The position numbers and the translations under genes are program-made. This document shows, piece after piece, positions 40,501-49,440 of a DNA stretch of 64,000 bases; position 1 is the first letter of the stretch; each line of letters opens with the position of its first letter. Source of the DNA: Uloborus plumipes (Eukaryota; Arthropoda; Arachnida; Araneae; Uloboridae); contig JAXGGA010002068.1 in assembly GCA_038373865.1 (NCBI GenBank), positions 1 through 64,000 of the forward strand. The letters run 5' to 3'. Below the pieces are notes generated by a model that worked only from the letters and a program-made list of their open reading frames with translations, was not told the DNA's origin and did not search any database.

Positions 40501-42912
40501 AGGTGCCACCCGACCTGAAACAGACAGACAAAATAATTGGAAACAACTGAAAATTAACAGTTGCGTAGCCAGCCCCAGGGGTGCTCATCCCCCCAAGCTC
40601 GATGGCGAAAATCCCCCCCCCCCCAATTTTTTTTTCACAACCCTCTTGTGCTTTTTCTTTTTACCCCTCTTTTTTATTTTTTAAATATTATTCATTTATT
40701 TTTTTAATTATAACTTATTTTTTATATATTAGTAATTTTTTAAAAATAATAATTATGCGCAGAATAGAACTGCTTTTTTTTGCCTTCCAGACATTCCATG
40801 TACATGTACACACATACATAAAATAAGTAAAAAAATAAATAAAAAAGAACTAAAATAAATAATTTAAATTAAAAAAATAAATAAATGAATAATTTTTGTT
40901 TTACAAAATCAGTAAATAATTTAAATTTAAAAAAAAATCAAATAATTTAACTAAATAAATAAATTAGTTTAAAAAATACCCCCCAAAATTTTAATGGTTC
41001 AACTTGCGCCGTAATCACTCCCGAGGGGGGGGAGCACCAAAAAGGTGCTATACAGTACTTTACTAAATATATCCAATTTTTTTTTATTGTACTTTACAGT
41101 ACTTTCCTAAATATATCCAAATTCTTTTTAATATTAGGTCTATATGTCACCGAAAATGCAGAAAATCTGGCATTCAATCGATTGTCTAAATTGAGCTGTT
41201 AGTAAGGGGATCAGAGATCACTGTGATCTAAAATTTCCTTCTTCGACAAATGTTGCTGATGATTCGGAAAATTTGGAAACAATATTGCAACATTGATACA
41301 TTTTAAATTTTGTATTATTTTTTTACTTAATGTCTTCTCCCATTAGATGCATGCATAAAATAATATGTGCGTAAAAGCGCTCACTAAAATGCCGGATTGC
41401 ATACAAGGTTAATAATGTACGCAACAAAAAGGCAGATTATTTACCAATTTAAAACCACGAGATAATTAACAGCTTAACAAAATGACGTAATTATGATTTG
41501 CATTTTATCTCCATTTGTTTCCTACAGTATATCGATCCTGACAACGTCCAACGATTTCAATAACAGCTGGCAGTAGGAATGCACCGATAAGCAAATTTGC
41601 CGATTACTGATTAATCGGCTGTTGATAATCGGTCGATTAATCGGCTGGGTCGATTAATGATTAGGATGATTGTTTTTAAGACTAACAATTTCACCATCAC
41701 TGTTTCTTCTCTCTCATACAATTTCGAGTTTAAAAATGTAAGTATAATTTATTTCTGAGAGAAGATTTTTTTTTTCCATTTTCCTAATTTTCACAAAATA
41801 ATTTCAATATTTTATCCAATTTCTTAGAACCAATTTTCTTTTTTTTTGTCAATAATGTTACATTAACTCATTGTTAATTATTTTAATTGGACATAAAAAT
41901 TCAAACAAAAGGGGGAGGATTAAAAAAAGGGGGAGGGTCTGCGATGAGCACGCCAATTTAGGAATACTTTTAATTTAAAATTTTTAATAATTAGTAGCAA
42001 TGTATTTCAAGACTTTTATTCATTGCGAAAATTAGATCTAAAAGCACTGTGCTAAGGAGAAAACTATCGTCACATGAAAAATGTTGCAGCATTGTACATG
42101 TGTATATTCATTCAAAGTAGGAAAATTAATTTATTAAAATACTTATATCAACTGTGAGGATTATTATTACTGTTAATAAAATTATTTATCATAGTTTCTT
42201 AGTGAGGGTATACTTCAAAGAATAATATTTTTAAAATACTTTTTCCACCGATTAATCTGCCCGATTTTGCCGATTAATCGGTGCATTCCTACATGGCAGC
42301 ATTTACTTCGTGGTCAGAGAAGTCTGCCATGGATGGGGAGGTTCCGGGTTCGAATCGTGGGTCGGGCATAGATGTATTTTCTCTCTCCTGTCCTTGTGTG
42401 AATGTGTTGTTATACTGTGAAAGGTTGCCTACACTATAAACGGGTCCTTATGGCATGTGTGGGCTTACGCCAAATTACGGCACAGTTGGAAAAGTCAAGT
42501 AACAAAATTGCCAGCCTAGTTGGCGCAAAACAACAATTTCAACAACAAACTTACCTTGGCTTAGCAACGAGTAACAAATCGTTGAAGAGAAAAAGATGTC
42601 TATCTTGTTTTTGCACACCCTGCAAAAGAAGATACATTTTGTAAAAATATTACAATGAAAAAGCTACATAAAAATCGAGTCTAAACTCTGATCTTTTTTT
42701 TTTTTTAGAATTAAGCATTTTGCTCTATGTTGAAATGCTTTACTTTTCACACTAATATTTCAAAAGAAAAGTTTAGAAATAATAATGATAACTAAGAACT
42801 TACCATGGTGAAATTGACAGGACTTTCCATAATAAAAACACGGAAGTTGTCATCACCCCACAGGTGTTTCTTTTGGAAAGACAGAGCATCCGGCTTGCTA
42901 GGACTACTGGGC
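17768..42912 (-). CDS. ARHGAP20-like: ARHGAP20-like Rho GTPase-activating protein (14 exons, N terminus missing)
   Basis: This entry spans all traced exons; each is listed below. Joined, they give 1126 codons in one frame with every intron GT-AG and every phase consistent. Domains, counted from the first visible full codon: PH about 1-125 (RHLFLFNDLLLVAK and SFVIGWPTTNVVVTF are typical), Ras-associating about 135-250 (KDYKLWVKTGKDDAPYPLIG, then HEYPFSIKM), basic linker 253-295, RhoGAP about 297-480 with arginine finger R332 in GIFRKSAN and the NLAVCIGPTLL helix, then a 600-residue polar tail. The PH-RA-RhoGAP order and the YPLIGHEYPFSIKM junction are specific to the ARHGAP20 (RA-RhoGAP) family. 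By family it should accelerate GTP hydrolysis on a Rho-family GTPase, with the RA domain responding to a Ras/Rap-type GTPase. Exons before 42912 were not found with confidence. Confidence 0.93.
20128..20420. mobile_element. hAT/Charlie-like element fragment
   Basis: The start CAGTGGCCCCCAACCAGTGG followed by GTCGCGACCCC resembles the conserved terminus of hAT/Charlie-type elements. I found no matching opposite end, so the right boundary is approximate. It sits in the intron between the last two RhoGAP exons. Confidence 0.45.
20567..20738 (-). CDS. ARHGAP20-like: RhoGAP gene, exon ending the RhoGAP domain
   Basis: The exon encodes residues 465-521, bounded by acceptor TTTTAG and donor GTAAGC. 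DVAKRVPKAVAFLIDHCVEL is the last helix of the RhoGAP fold, the equivalent of the family's FLIENC helix. The following acidic, serine-rich stretch starts the C-terminal tail. It ends in phase 1, completed by the next exon. Confidence 0.92.
21101..21913. mobile_element. Intronic DNA element with CATACCTGCCAAC ends
   Basis: Inverted ends of at least 13 bp, CATACCTGCCAAC, lie at 21101 and (complement) 21913. The flanks share ACCATA, but the duplication is offset, so its length is unclear. There is no transposase frame. It occupies 813 bp of the RhoGAP intron 20739-22307. Confidence 0.6.
22308..22485 (-). CDS. ARHGAP20-like: RhoGAP gene, exon with NLAVCIGP motif
   Basis: The exon encodes residues 406-464, with acceptor TTTCACAG and donor GTAATT. 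LPPPNIRLLQYLLCML and NKMSSMNLAVCIGPTLL are the paired helices that build the GTPase-binding face of RhoGAP domains; the NLAVCIGP motif is nearly invariant in this family. Confidence 0.95.
23272..23381 (-). CDS. ARHGAP20-like: RhoGAP gene, central RhoGAP exon
   Basis: The exon encodes residues 369-404 (EFLRSLPDCLLQSDLYKHW). This corresponds to the family's conserved KDFLRNIPGSIF-like helix. It uses acceptor TTTTTTACAG and donor GTAATT and ends in phase 2. Confidence 0.92.
24787..24948 (-). CDS. ARHGAP20-like: RhoGAP gene, exon with the arginine finger
   Basis: The exon encodes residues 315-368. GIFRKSANARACRELKEKLE carries the catalytic arginine finger R332 (codon 24897-24895), the residue RhoGAP domains insert into the GTPase active site. 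The acceptor is CCTTCCAG and the donor GTACGT. The key residue is intact, so the domain is predicted to be active. Confidence 0.95.
26239..26426 (-). CDS. ARHGAP20-like: RhoGAP gene, basic linker and start of RhoGAP domain
   Basis: The exon encodes residues 253-314. A strongly basic run (LQKKRKKHRRPHHK) is followed by INWLFRKP, a serine-rich spacer and LFGISLWKLCPDNTIPKP, the usual start of the RhoGAP domain in ARHGAP20 relatives. The basic run could serve as a nuclear or membrane-binding signal, which is inference only. Confidence 0.93.
27824..27976 (-). CDS. ARHGAP20-like: RhoGAP gene, second half of the RA domain
   Basis: The exon encodes residues 202-251. It begins HEYPFSIKMNFIRELL, directly continuing YPLIG of the previous exon, and includes CYFILRKN, a terminal strand of the RA fold. 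The splice sites are TTTTTCTAG and GTATGT. Confidence 0.92.
28214..28283 (-). CDS. ARHGAP20-like: RhoGAP gene, RA-domain exon
   Basis: The 70-bp exon encodes residues 178-200, ENGIKDYKLWVKTGKDDA then PYPLIG. This is the most family-specific segment of the protein. The acceptor is a long T-tract with CAG, the donor GTAAAT. Confidence 0.94.
28383..28460 (-). CDS. ARHGAP20-like: RhoGAP gene, RA-domain exon
   Basis: The 78-bp exon (phase 0 at both ends) encodes residues 152-177, CKTLKVDNTLTVQDTIKLVL then QQLGYS, the strand-strand-helix opening of a Ras-associating domain. The splice sites are TTTTTTGCAG and GTAAGA. Confidence 0.92.
29167..29254 (-). CDS. ARHGAP20-like: RhoGAP gene, PH-RA linker exon
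   Basis: The exon encodes residues 123-151, LIEESKEKEGKSQTSIQISF then RSPDTGEEI. It joins the end of the PH helix to the first strand of the RA domain. The acceptor is TTTTTCTTCAG and the donor GTAAGT. Confidence 0.92.
30723..31163 (-). CDS. Unrecognised terminal exon nested in a RhoGAP intron
   Basis: A 146-codon open frame follows a plausible acceptor (TTAACTTTCAG, 31174-31164) and ends in TGA. It first reads NLFKMNKGEVKTNATETK, then four loose repeats with an F/Y-E-(L/V/F)-D core (FELDSN, FEVDAA, FEFDSL, YELDAS), then a basic end with SRRPQRRHFPQ, STSNIFSNDEE and FKKRKSLWSDAR. It has no membrane segment. I do not recognise a family; the SNIF and acidic pattern faintly recalls Jupiter/HN1 proteins, but not enough to name it. 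Splicing from the RhoGAP micro-exon would cause an early stop, so it is not an ordinary RhoGAP exon. It could be a nested gene or an alternative 3' end, possibly starting at 36615 or 38711. A minus-strand AATAAA lies near 30463. Confidence 0.5.
   Translation of the reverse strand, partial: LFKMNKGEVKTNATETKASPTFELDSNLEDLNSSMKFEVDAANFNSADPKTLPTKFEFDSLSVKSSEPIATPRNYELDASNSKSSEGYNSPAGVETQIGDPSRRPQRRHFPQKSTSNIFSNDEELRADKREPFDFKKRKSLWSDAR
31505..31546 (-). CDS. ARHGAP20-like: RhoGAP gene, 42-bp micro-exon of the PH domain
   Basis: The exon is only 42 bp, with an excellent acceptor (TTTTTTTCCCTTGCAG) and donor (GTAAGT). In frame it gives SLKTKDLWQQKLL, the C-terminal helix of the PH domain with its conserved tryptophan. 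The first and last codons are shared with neighbours. It is separated from the previous PH exon by an 8.8-kb intron. Confidence 0.93.
31870..32290. repeat. Degenerate repeat with CGTGGCCCGGCGTTGC core
   Basis: The stretch holds AACTAGCTACCAGGGCAACT and GCGTGGCCCGGCGTTGCACA, followed by three loose copies of a GGCGCTTCGTGCCTT-type motif (about 32070, 32140 and 32197). This looks like an old interspersed repeat in the RhoGAP intron; no protein was recognised. Confidence 0.45.
32304..32414. repeat. Three-copy minisatellite, GGACA.ATCCGCCGC
   Basis: Three spaced copies of about 20 bp (AACAGGACATATCCGCCGC, GCATGGGACATTTCCGCCGC, GCACAGGACAAATCCGCCGC) occur with a period near 50 bp. Confidence 0.6.
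33700..33860 (+). repeat. Possible degenerate tRNA-derived SINE
   Basis: The segment has a tRNA-like head: GGTTAGGTGGTCACTCAG, a CGCGTAACCCG stretch, and GGTTTAATTCC in the place of box B. The box is mutated and I found no target duplication, so this is only a suggestion. Confidence 0.3.
34936..35512 (-). mobile_element. CATAGGCGG hAT-like MITE, copy 1
   Basis: The 577-bp element begins CATAGGCGGATTTACGGGGG and ends AACCCGTCTATG. A perfect 8-bp duplication, TCTCCGAC, lies at 34928-34935 and 35513-35520. It is in the opposite orientation to the copy at 50393-50986. There is no transposase frame. Confidence 0.85.
35985..36588. repeat. Three tandem copies of a ~180-bp unit next to a candidate first exon
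   Basis: Each unit carries ATATGTTTCA(C/T)GCATAC, GCAAGGGA, a TTTTGG.GTTCA block with TCAAATCAAGG, and GATGTGGCAAA.CACTACAACTT. The units start near 35990, 36166 and 36346, the third being more diverged. The third unit runs up to the splice donor of the candidate exon at 36589. Confidence 0.7.
36589..36647 (-). CDS. Candidate alternative first exon (two possible frames)
   Basis: A strong donor (GTAAGT at 36588-36583) follows two overlapping start codons. ATG at 36647 gives MAVGPMKQLGLCKVVLLYL and ends in phase 2; joined to the micro-exon at 31546 it reads on in the RhoGAP frame, giving an isoform without most of the PH domain. ATG at 36615 gives MQSCASLFE and ends in phase 0; joined to 31163 it reads on into the nested 146-codon exon. 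Upstream sequence is GC-rich, as expected for a promoter. Both frames cannot be favoured by chance alone, but no transcript evidence is visible. Confidence 0.4.
36648..36950 (-). promoter_or_regulatory. GC-rich, CpG-containing promoter-like region
   Basis: In a very AT-rich intron this patch stands out for its GC content, with several CpG sites (CGCGC, CGACGCC, GACGGGACGCG). It lies just upstream of the candidate first exon at 36589-36647. No TATA box is evident. The reading as an internal promoter is inference from composition and position. Confidence 0.35.
38637..38711 (-). CDS. Candidate first coding exon, 25 codons
   Basis: ATG at 38711 opens 25 codons (MGKEGGIAISFLEDNISLRE then KRSRQ) ending in CAG and a good donor GTAAGG. 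An in-frame stop lies 24 bp upstream of the ATG. It ends in phase 0, which fits the nested exon at 31163 but not the RhoGAP micro-exon. The local sequence is less AT-rich than its surroundings. I do not recognise the peptide. Confidence 0.3.
40365..40514 (-). CDS. ARHGAP20-like: RhoGAP gene, PH-domain exon
   Basis: The 150-bp exon encodes residues 59-107, SGGTYKLKDKIRMSEMWLSQ onward to SFVIGWPTTNVVVTF. YKLKDKIRMSEMW and the GWPT..V.TF strand are characteristic of ARHGAP20-type PH domains. The acceptor is CTGTCTGTTTCAG and the donor GTGAGG; read-through into the intron meets a stop at once. Confidence 0.94.
40576..41038 (-). mobile_element. hAT-like MITE copy, inverted relative to 60341-60779
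   Basis: It begins CAGGGGTGCTCATCC, the complement of the GGGCACCCCTG end seen at 60779, and shares ATGCGCAGAATAGA and ACTTGCGCC segments in matching order. The other end is diverged and its boundary is approximate. It lies only about 60 bp from the acceptor of the RhoGAP PH exon. Confidence 0.6.
41574..42291. mobile_element. hAT-like MITE with TAGGAATGCACCGAT ends
   Basis: The 718-bp element has 15-bp inverted ends TAGGAATGCACCGAT at both termini, with further ATTAATCGG repeats inside each end. The flanking 8-mers GCTGGCAG and CATGGCAG agree at six of eight positions. TAGGRATGCACCGAT-type ends are known from hAT elements. There is no transposase frame. Confidence 0.75.
42300..42549 (+). repeat. 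tRNA-derived SINE abutting a splice donor
   Basis: A tRNA-like head contains a box A-like TGGTCAGAGAAG (42311) and a perfect box B, GGTTCGAATC (42347-42356). A CAA-rich tail (CAACAACAAAC) ends at 42550. The RhoGAP donor GTAAGTTTGTTG is read on the other strand starting at 42554, so the intron's first bases run straight into the SINE tail. No target duplication is clear. Confidence 0.7.
42555..42619 (-). CDS. ARHGAP20-like: RhoGAP gene, PH-domain exon
   Basis: The 65-bp exon encodes residues 37-57, GVQKQDRHLFLFNDLLLVAK then P, the most conserved strand pair of the family's PH domain. The acceptor is CTTTTGCAG and the donor GTAAGT, which touches the SINE tail at 42549. Confidence 0.95.
42804..42912 (-). 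CDS. ARHGAP20-like: RhoGAP gene, first exon traced (start of PH domain)
   Basis: The 109-bp exon encodes residues 1-36 of the traced protein, PSSPSKPDALSFQKKHLWGD onward to VFIMESPVNFTM, covering the first PH strand. It starts in phase 2, so an upstream exon must exist. The acceptor is a T-rich tract with CCAG, the donor GTAAGT. Confidence 0.88.
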
Positions 42913-45900
42913 CTGGAAAAAAAAACGAACAACATTTAGAATTCTAAAACTCACGACTCACGAACATCATACTTACTGGGGGGAGGGGGGGAGTAGTTAC
43001 ATTACGATAAATAAGATTCTGTTAAGGTTATTATATATGTCAATTACTGGCAACGTTTGAAGTCCAGTATTCTAAAGAGTGTCTAGGCAAGCGTACATAA
43101 ACATTGGTGAAACAGCCCCCGCAAGATTTGTAAGTTCATCCCAACCCTCTATTAAACTTTAAAAAATATTTTTCCCGCGGCGAAACACATAGTGCTATTT
43201 TTTCTAGATCGCTTCTAGCGCACGTTATAAAAGAGAAAATGCATAACATTTAAATGTAAGTGAAACTCATGATTTGTTCCATAATTTCGTCGGGTATAGA
43301 GCTTTAGGCATTCTGCAGAATGCGGGAGTTCAAACTTTACCTATATCATACATTTATATACATTTTATACTCTTTTAAAACTAAGTTTCATTTAATACAA
43401 CTATACAAATTTCTTTCTATGTAAAATAGTCACGGTTAACATCAAATTGAAACACTTTTAATAGAATAAAATAAAAAATACGGGTTTTTTATTTTAAGTG
43501 TTTCAATTTGTTAGATTTCTTTCCTAATAGTATTTAATGTCAATAAAAAAGTTGGATAGATTGTCAAAAAATTATACAAAACTAACTTTTAGAAACATGG
43601 AATAATCGACTGTACTTGTGTATAGAGAGAGTATAAGGTTTAAAAATTTGAAATAATTTTCTTTTAAAAAACAAAATGTTTCAACTTAGCAATCCTATAT
43701 TTGGAAAAACCTTAATTTGTCAGAAACAAATTCAAATATTAAGTTTTCTTCGCGTACTCTTTAAAACTCATTCACTTCTGAATATATGGGATATAGACTC
43801 GAAAATATAGGATGATATGGACACCATTAGATTAAGAAAAGTAAGGTATGCGATTAATTGACAACGTCTGCACTGAGTGTAAATTTCTTCTCTCCAGAAC
43901 ACAATCAGACCTTTCAAACTCTGACAGCCAAATTGTGGCTTTTTCAGGGTTAGGTGAACCCAAATACGCACCACTATACCAGGAATGTAAAGTAGCTGCT
44001 AATCGAATCCAACCCTTCCCAAAAAGAAAAAGAAAAGAAAAAAATCTTTGTTTCATTTATTTCCAAACAACTCATCCCTTCCACGCTGTTTGATGGATCA
44101 AGACAAGTGACAGAGAGGTAACGGAGGTGGGAGTTGGAAATGCCAAGAAAGGAAAAACTTATCTGCCATCGAGGAGTCTCCGGAAGGAACAATTGTAACA
44201 TTCTGAAATGGGTACTTCGAACATTCGAACAACAAAATTCGAGGGGCCCCCGTCGATGCCACTCAAAGATACCTGGCTCCCCCTTCGCAGCCACGTACCC
44301 CCTGCTGTTTGGCGCGTGCCTGAGTGCTGTTTTGCTCTTTTTCTTTCTGAGGGAGGAAGTAGGGATTTTTAAGGGGAAATGTTGTGGGGGAACATTTCTA
44401 TTTCGACTCTGGGAATTTCATGGCGTGAAAGTAGGGAAAGTGAAAAAATTGAAGTTAAAATAAGAAAATACAAATGCCGTCATAAAACAGAAAATTAATG
44501 GAAAAAATATGGGAAAACTTCATTACTTAATATCTATTTATAACAAAATTAACTGATGGGAAAAACTGAAACAATATGTGTGGTGGGTACATGACTTCAT
44601 GAAACTTCACTGAACACTCTACGAAAATTCGCTAAGTCCAGCGCCTCTCCCTTCCCCGATTTGACGAAGAAAACTAAATGGAATCGTCCGGCCGCGCAAA
44701 GAGAAGCAGCAGTTTTTGGCAAAGGAGAACGAAGACAGGATGTATCTGACGCACCCCCAATTTACGAGCACAGGGGAATTCGGACTCCTCCCACGACGGG
44801 AAGAAAAAGGTCACGGTTGCAGGGAAGGGCTGTGATGAGCCTGGATGAAATCAATTAAGGAGAGAAAAAGCAGCTAAAAAGAAGACATAGGGGGATCTGG
44901 CAAGGGAGGTGAAGGAAAGAAGTAAAGTGAAGCCAAACGACACACAACAGGAGATATAAGGAGCTGCACCACAGATAGCCAGGCTTCTTCTGATTCTTTT
45001 AAAAGATTTTGGTAGAGATTGTGAGGACCAGTCGATTTTGTGAACGGATATGGGGCCAGTTTTGTGTGTCTCTGGATATTAAAATTTTGAGCACCAATTC
45101 TGGTACCCAATCATCCGAGGTGTGATGTACAGCATCAACGACTTAAAGATATTGTTGGTACAAAGATGAAGGAGATTGTAAAGAACCAGAAATGTTGTTA
45201 ATAACCAATGAATAAACCTGAGTGTACACCCCATACGGTGAGTTTGTTTTTTTTTGATGATGTATTCTTGCATTTTCTGAACGCCGAGCCAGAGTATTTC
45301 ACTCCAATGCAATGTACAGTTGTTTTTTTTTATGTCGTGTTTAATTGCGGAATGTAAGTGAGCAATTTTTACTGTTCGAGAATTTAACTTTATAATTTGT
45401 TTTTTTTCATCTAGTCTTATTATAATGTTTTGTGGATTTTTAAACACTAACGATCACGCGGCTTAATGTAATCCTTTTCCAAATTTAATGTCATTTGCTC
45501 ACTGCTTTCCAGATGAGGTTGTTTTTCGTTAGAAATTGGAGCAATGCTTGAGGCTATTTTCTTTTCCTTTTCAGCAGAATATTTATCTTTTTTTCTTTCA
45601 GCAGAATTAATTGGGAATTTCAGTTTTTAATTATGTTTTAAATTATGTTAGGAGGTAAATTATTGAAGATTATAGAATGGATGATTATGACATTTTAATT
45701 AACTTTTTAACTTACTACACCACAATATGTTTACGCAATCAAATATTGGGAGAAAATTAAAGAAAATAAGTTAACAAGGAAGAAGATGGGGGGGGGGGGA
45801 GATCATTACTTATTTCCCACTTTTCTGAAGAGAATATTTCGTACCAGTTAATAACCTTTCCAAACATTGGAAAGGTAATTAATTGGTTTGAAAGACAAAC

Positions 45901-46382
45901 TTCAAAACAATGGAAGAAATTGACCAGTCTAACTGAAGAGCGAAAAAATGTATCCGTATCTCTTTGTAAGTCGATGACAAAGAATATTCGTTAGTATATA
46001 TATAAACTATTCATTAAATAAACTAAATAGCTACAGGACCAATACTGCTATGCAGGTAACGTAAAGCTAAGTAACACAAGACAAAGAAGCACAAAGAACA
46101 CTTTTTTTTCCTACAAATTCCCCACTAAAAAATTTTATTTCTTTTGCAAAAGTTATTAAATGAGCTGATCCCCCTACCCCATTGTACGATGAAAAAGTTC
46201 AAATTCAGAAAAGGGTCTCTGGAATTTCCTTTCCAAATTGTACAGAGGATGGAGTTAACAGTTCTTAACATGAGTTAACAGTAACTCATTACGAAAAAAC
46301 AAAATGATGCATATACAATTGCGAAATTTCGTCTTGTTTCCAAAATCAAAGGGGGAAAACGATTTGAACCCCCTTAACAAAT
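42913..46382. other. Upstream intron or flank; no confirmed exon
   Basis: Missing N-terminal RhoGAP exons could lie here, but I found no segment with a basic MK..RRRS-type stretch and a phase-2 donor. A fragment at about 43100-43200 resembles the small MITE at 51860. GC-richer patches at 44100-44330 and 44640-44860 have open frames on both strands without recognisable products. Confidence 0.35.
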
Positions 46383-47439
46383 GAGCCCGCCATAGGCGGA
46401 CTTAGGCCGCAAATTCTGGGGGTGCAACAGTGCCAGAAATCGAGAGGGGGGGGTGATTCCCAGGACAACAAGCCAGTAGAGCAACCAGAAAAGTTTTAAG
46501 CAGGGTTTGAAAAAACCCAGGGGTTTGATACGGTTTTGATGAAAAACTTGGACTTTTTCGGGCTTTTTCTAGAGTCATTTTAATATCATTCTCTATTCAA
46601 ACATTGTATACCAAACTACTGCTTGCTACGTGAAATTTTTAAAGAGTCGGAAGAGCCATGAAGAGGGAGGGCCACTGTGACCCCTACAGAATTTTTTATT
46701 TGGAAAATTTGGAAAAAGCATTGCTGTATTGATTTTTTTTAATTAATATTATATTTTAAATTGATATTGAATTGAATTTATGGATTTAGATAGTTCCTGT
46801 TTATTTTTATCCTCTAAATATTCAAATAAATAAATAAATAACTGAAATTCATATGCATAGTTTTATTTTTAATACTTACTAAGTTACTCAGAAAGGAAGA
46901 TGCATTTTTCTGGATAACGTATTGACCAAGACTAAATTTCATAACAAACTAAATGTTATAACTAAACTGATAAATACCGATTTCTAGATTTGGTATTGAT
47001 CAGAATATTTGTAATGTCTAGTTTGTTCCTGAAATAAATGTTTTCAATATGCAGTAAATTGTGAAGAAAAAACCCCACTTCACCGACATAGTGTGTCATT
47101 TCAAGTGGGATTACCCGAAAAACCTCGGGTGAGTTTTTTTTTCGGGCTAGGCCCACGTTGGCGAATCCTGCTTTTAGTTTTTTCTCCATTTGATAGGTAG
47201 GTTTGGCGGATTATCCCCAGGAAAATTTTTGATATTGTAATCCTGAAAATACAGTTTTAGACGACCGCTGGTGCTGTGAAGAAAAAGAAAAGTTCACACG
47301 AACTTCCACATAGAATTCTGGAAATTGAAGTAATAAAAACGCGATTATTGGCGATATTTGTTGACGCTCATGTAAGGGATAGCGCTTAGCTTAAGGACTA
47401 GATAAGGACCCCGATCAATTTTCTGAAAAATAGAGCAAA

Positions 47440-48640
47440 GTCGATCGCCTTTCTCGCAACTTTTCGAAGTTGAAGTTCCAAAAACGCCACAGTAGAAAAA
47501 CTTTGATGTTATTACGAGAGAGGCGTTTTGGTTCTCTCTTCAGGAAACATCTCGAAATATAAGTCCCAAGAAACGAAGTTTAACAACAATATTTATTAAT
47601 GTCATCAGGAGAGGTTTGAAGGCTCTTCCGCCTTAATTTTTTTTAAACATCAGTTTTTTTCATTTTCAGATTTCATACGGAAGCGTCACCTCGCATAATT
47701 TAAAGAGAACTGGGTGCTATACGTCTCATCCAATTGTCGTTCTAAAAACATTTTTATCATCATTAAGACGTCTTGGATGATATTACAGAAAGGGATATTG
47801 AAAAGCTTGCCAATTTTTTTTAAAATTTTGGTCCTAAAAACGCGATGTAGACCATATCTAATAACAATAGGGATTCGGAACTTCTTAACATTTGAAACTC
47901 CGGAAAAGTCTTAAAAGCGAGACGAAGTTAGAGGGCAAAAAAAGGTACGAGGGGCTCCGATAATATTTTTAGAATTCAAGTTTTATAAACTTGATTGTAG
48001 GATTGTCCCGATGGATTTTTTGAAAAACATGTACCCCTTATCTGCCAGCTCTTCAATTTTTCATAGTTTAAGTTCCAAAAACGCAATGTTAGACAATTTT
48101 TCGATGCGGTTATTGGAGGGGGTTATGGGGCTCTAAACTAAAAATTTTCGAAATTGAAGTTCTAAGAACGAAGTTCTTATGTGAAATATTCCATTGTATT
48201 AGAAGGAAAATTTAAGGCTACTGTCTTCAATCTTCCATTGGCGGCAAGAAAACTTGAAATCCTAAGCATGTCAATTCTTAGGATTTCAAAGCCTACTGTG
48301 CCAAAAGGTTCTCCCCTTTACACTTTTCAAAACTGTAGTTTAGAAAACCAAAATTTTAACGATTTTCAATGATGGAGTAAGGGTGGTTGGTGTTGCCTTT
48401 GTCCGAAAATTTTCCAAAATTGAAGCCTTAAACATGTGAGTGTATGTAAAATCACATTTGGTGGCGTTAGGGACACATCAGTGTTTCAAAATTGAAGCTT
48501 CAAAAACGAAATTTTAAGCAATTTTCGATCTTTTAAGGTGTTTGGTATTTGGAGGATTTTCTTTAAAAATTTTGCTAAACAAATGCCCATGACACGAAAT
48601 TCGTGATGCTCCGTTATAACTTCGGCGGGGTAGAGGATTT
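47440..48640. repeat. Degenerate tandem repeat with GAAGTTCCAAAAACGC motif
   Basis: At least six loosely spaced copies of a (T)TGAAGTTCCAAAAACG-type motif occur at intervals of roughly 150-200 bp (near 47470, 47825, 48070, 48160, 48420 and 48490), each preceded by TTTTCGAAATT-like sequence. A single related motif lies at about 56630. Confidence 0.5.
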
Positions 48641-49262
48641 CCAAGAAATAACATTTTGATGACTTTCTTATTTTCAGACGAAATCAAAAAAAAAAAAGAA
48701 AAAGAAAAACAGGCAAAAATGAAATTGAAAACAAGAGGATAGGCAGGAGGGGGGGGGGCACATAATTAGCTGACTAACAATCTGAAGCTGCTGAAAAATT
48801 TAAGTGTCGACGTTTTTCTATTTTTGAAATAAATTTAGATATTTTCTCAACGTAAGGAATTTTTGGTTCCTTTTCCCAAGATGCGTTTTTATCTTCTATT
48901 CAATAATAAAGAATATTTAAAAAAAAAATATCAACTAAGCATTCTGGAGAAAAGGTGGGAGGAAGGGAGCACGAGCATTGTGGGCCCTCTCTGGTTGCGC
49001 CATTCCAACAAGAAGTCCGGAGGGGGGGAGGGAGCGGTACTTCTATTTAAATTTTTGAAAATTTACCTTAAAAATGCTGGACTTCAATTGATTTTAGGGC
49101 AAATTTTTCTGATAAAGTTCACGTGTTTTTTTTTAATGTAATTTTGCCATGGTAGTTTCAAAGTAGAAGAAGTTGTAATGATGTACCAATAAATACCCAA
49201 TTACAGAGTATACACACATTCTATAATACAGCACTGAATATAGTAATGTTCTTTTTCAACTA

Positions 49263-49440
49263 CACTGGCGGAAAAAAAAATCCCAACACCAAGAACGACT
49301 TATATTAAATAAATGAAATTTGGTAGGCGTGTTTATACAACTAAAAGATGGCATGGATTGAAATTTCGCGCTCCGCGCATAAGTGTGGCGCAGCTGGCGT
49401 CACTTAGAACATGCAAATAAGGCTTGTTTTAAAAGTGTTT
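49263..49440. mobile_element. Truncated mariner/Tc1-type end
   Basis: After a TA (49261-49262) the sequence CACTGGCGGAAAAAAAAATC followed by CCAACACCAAGAA has the form of a mariner/Tc1 terminal repeat. No opposite terminus is present nearby, so this is a fragment whose right limit is approximate. Confidence 0.4.

Noticed and set aside
44134..44463. 109-codon plus frame
   Set aside because: There is no recognisable domain, and the overlapping minus frame is equally long.
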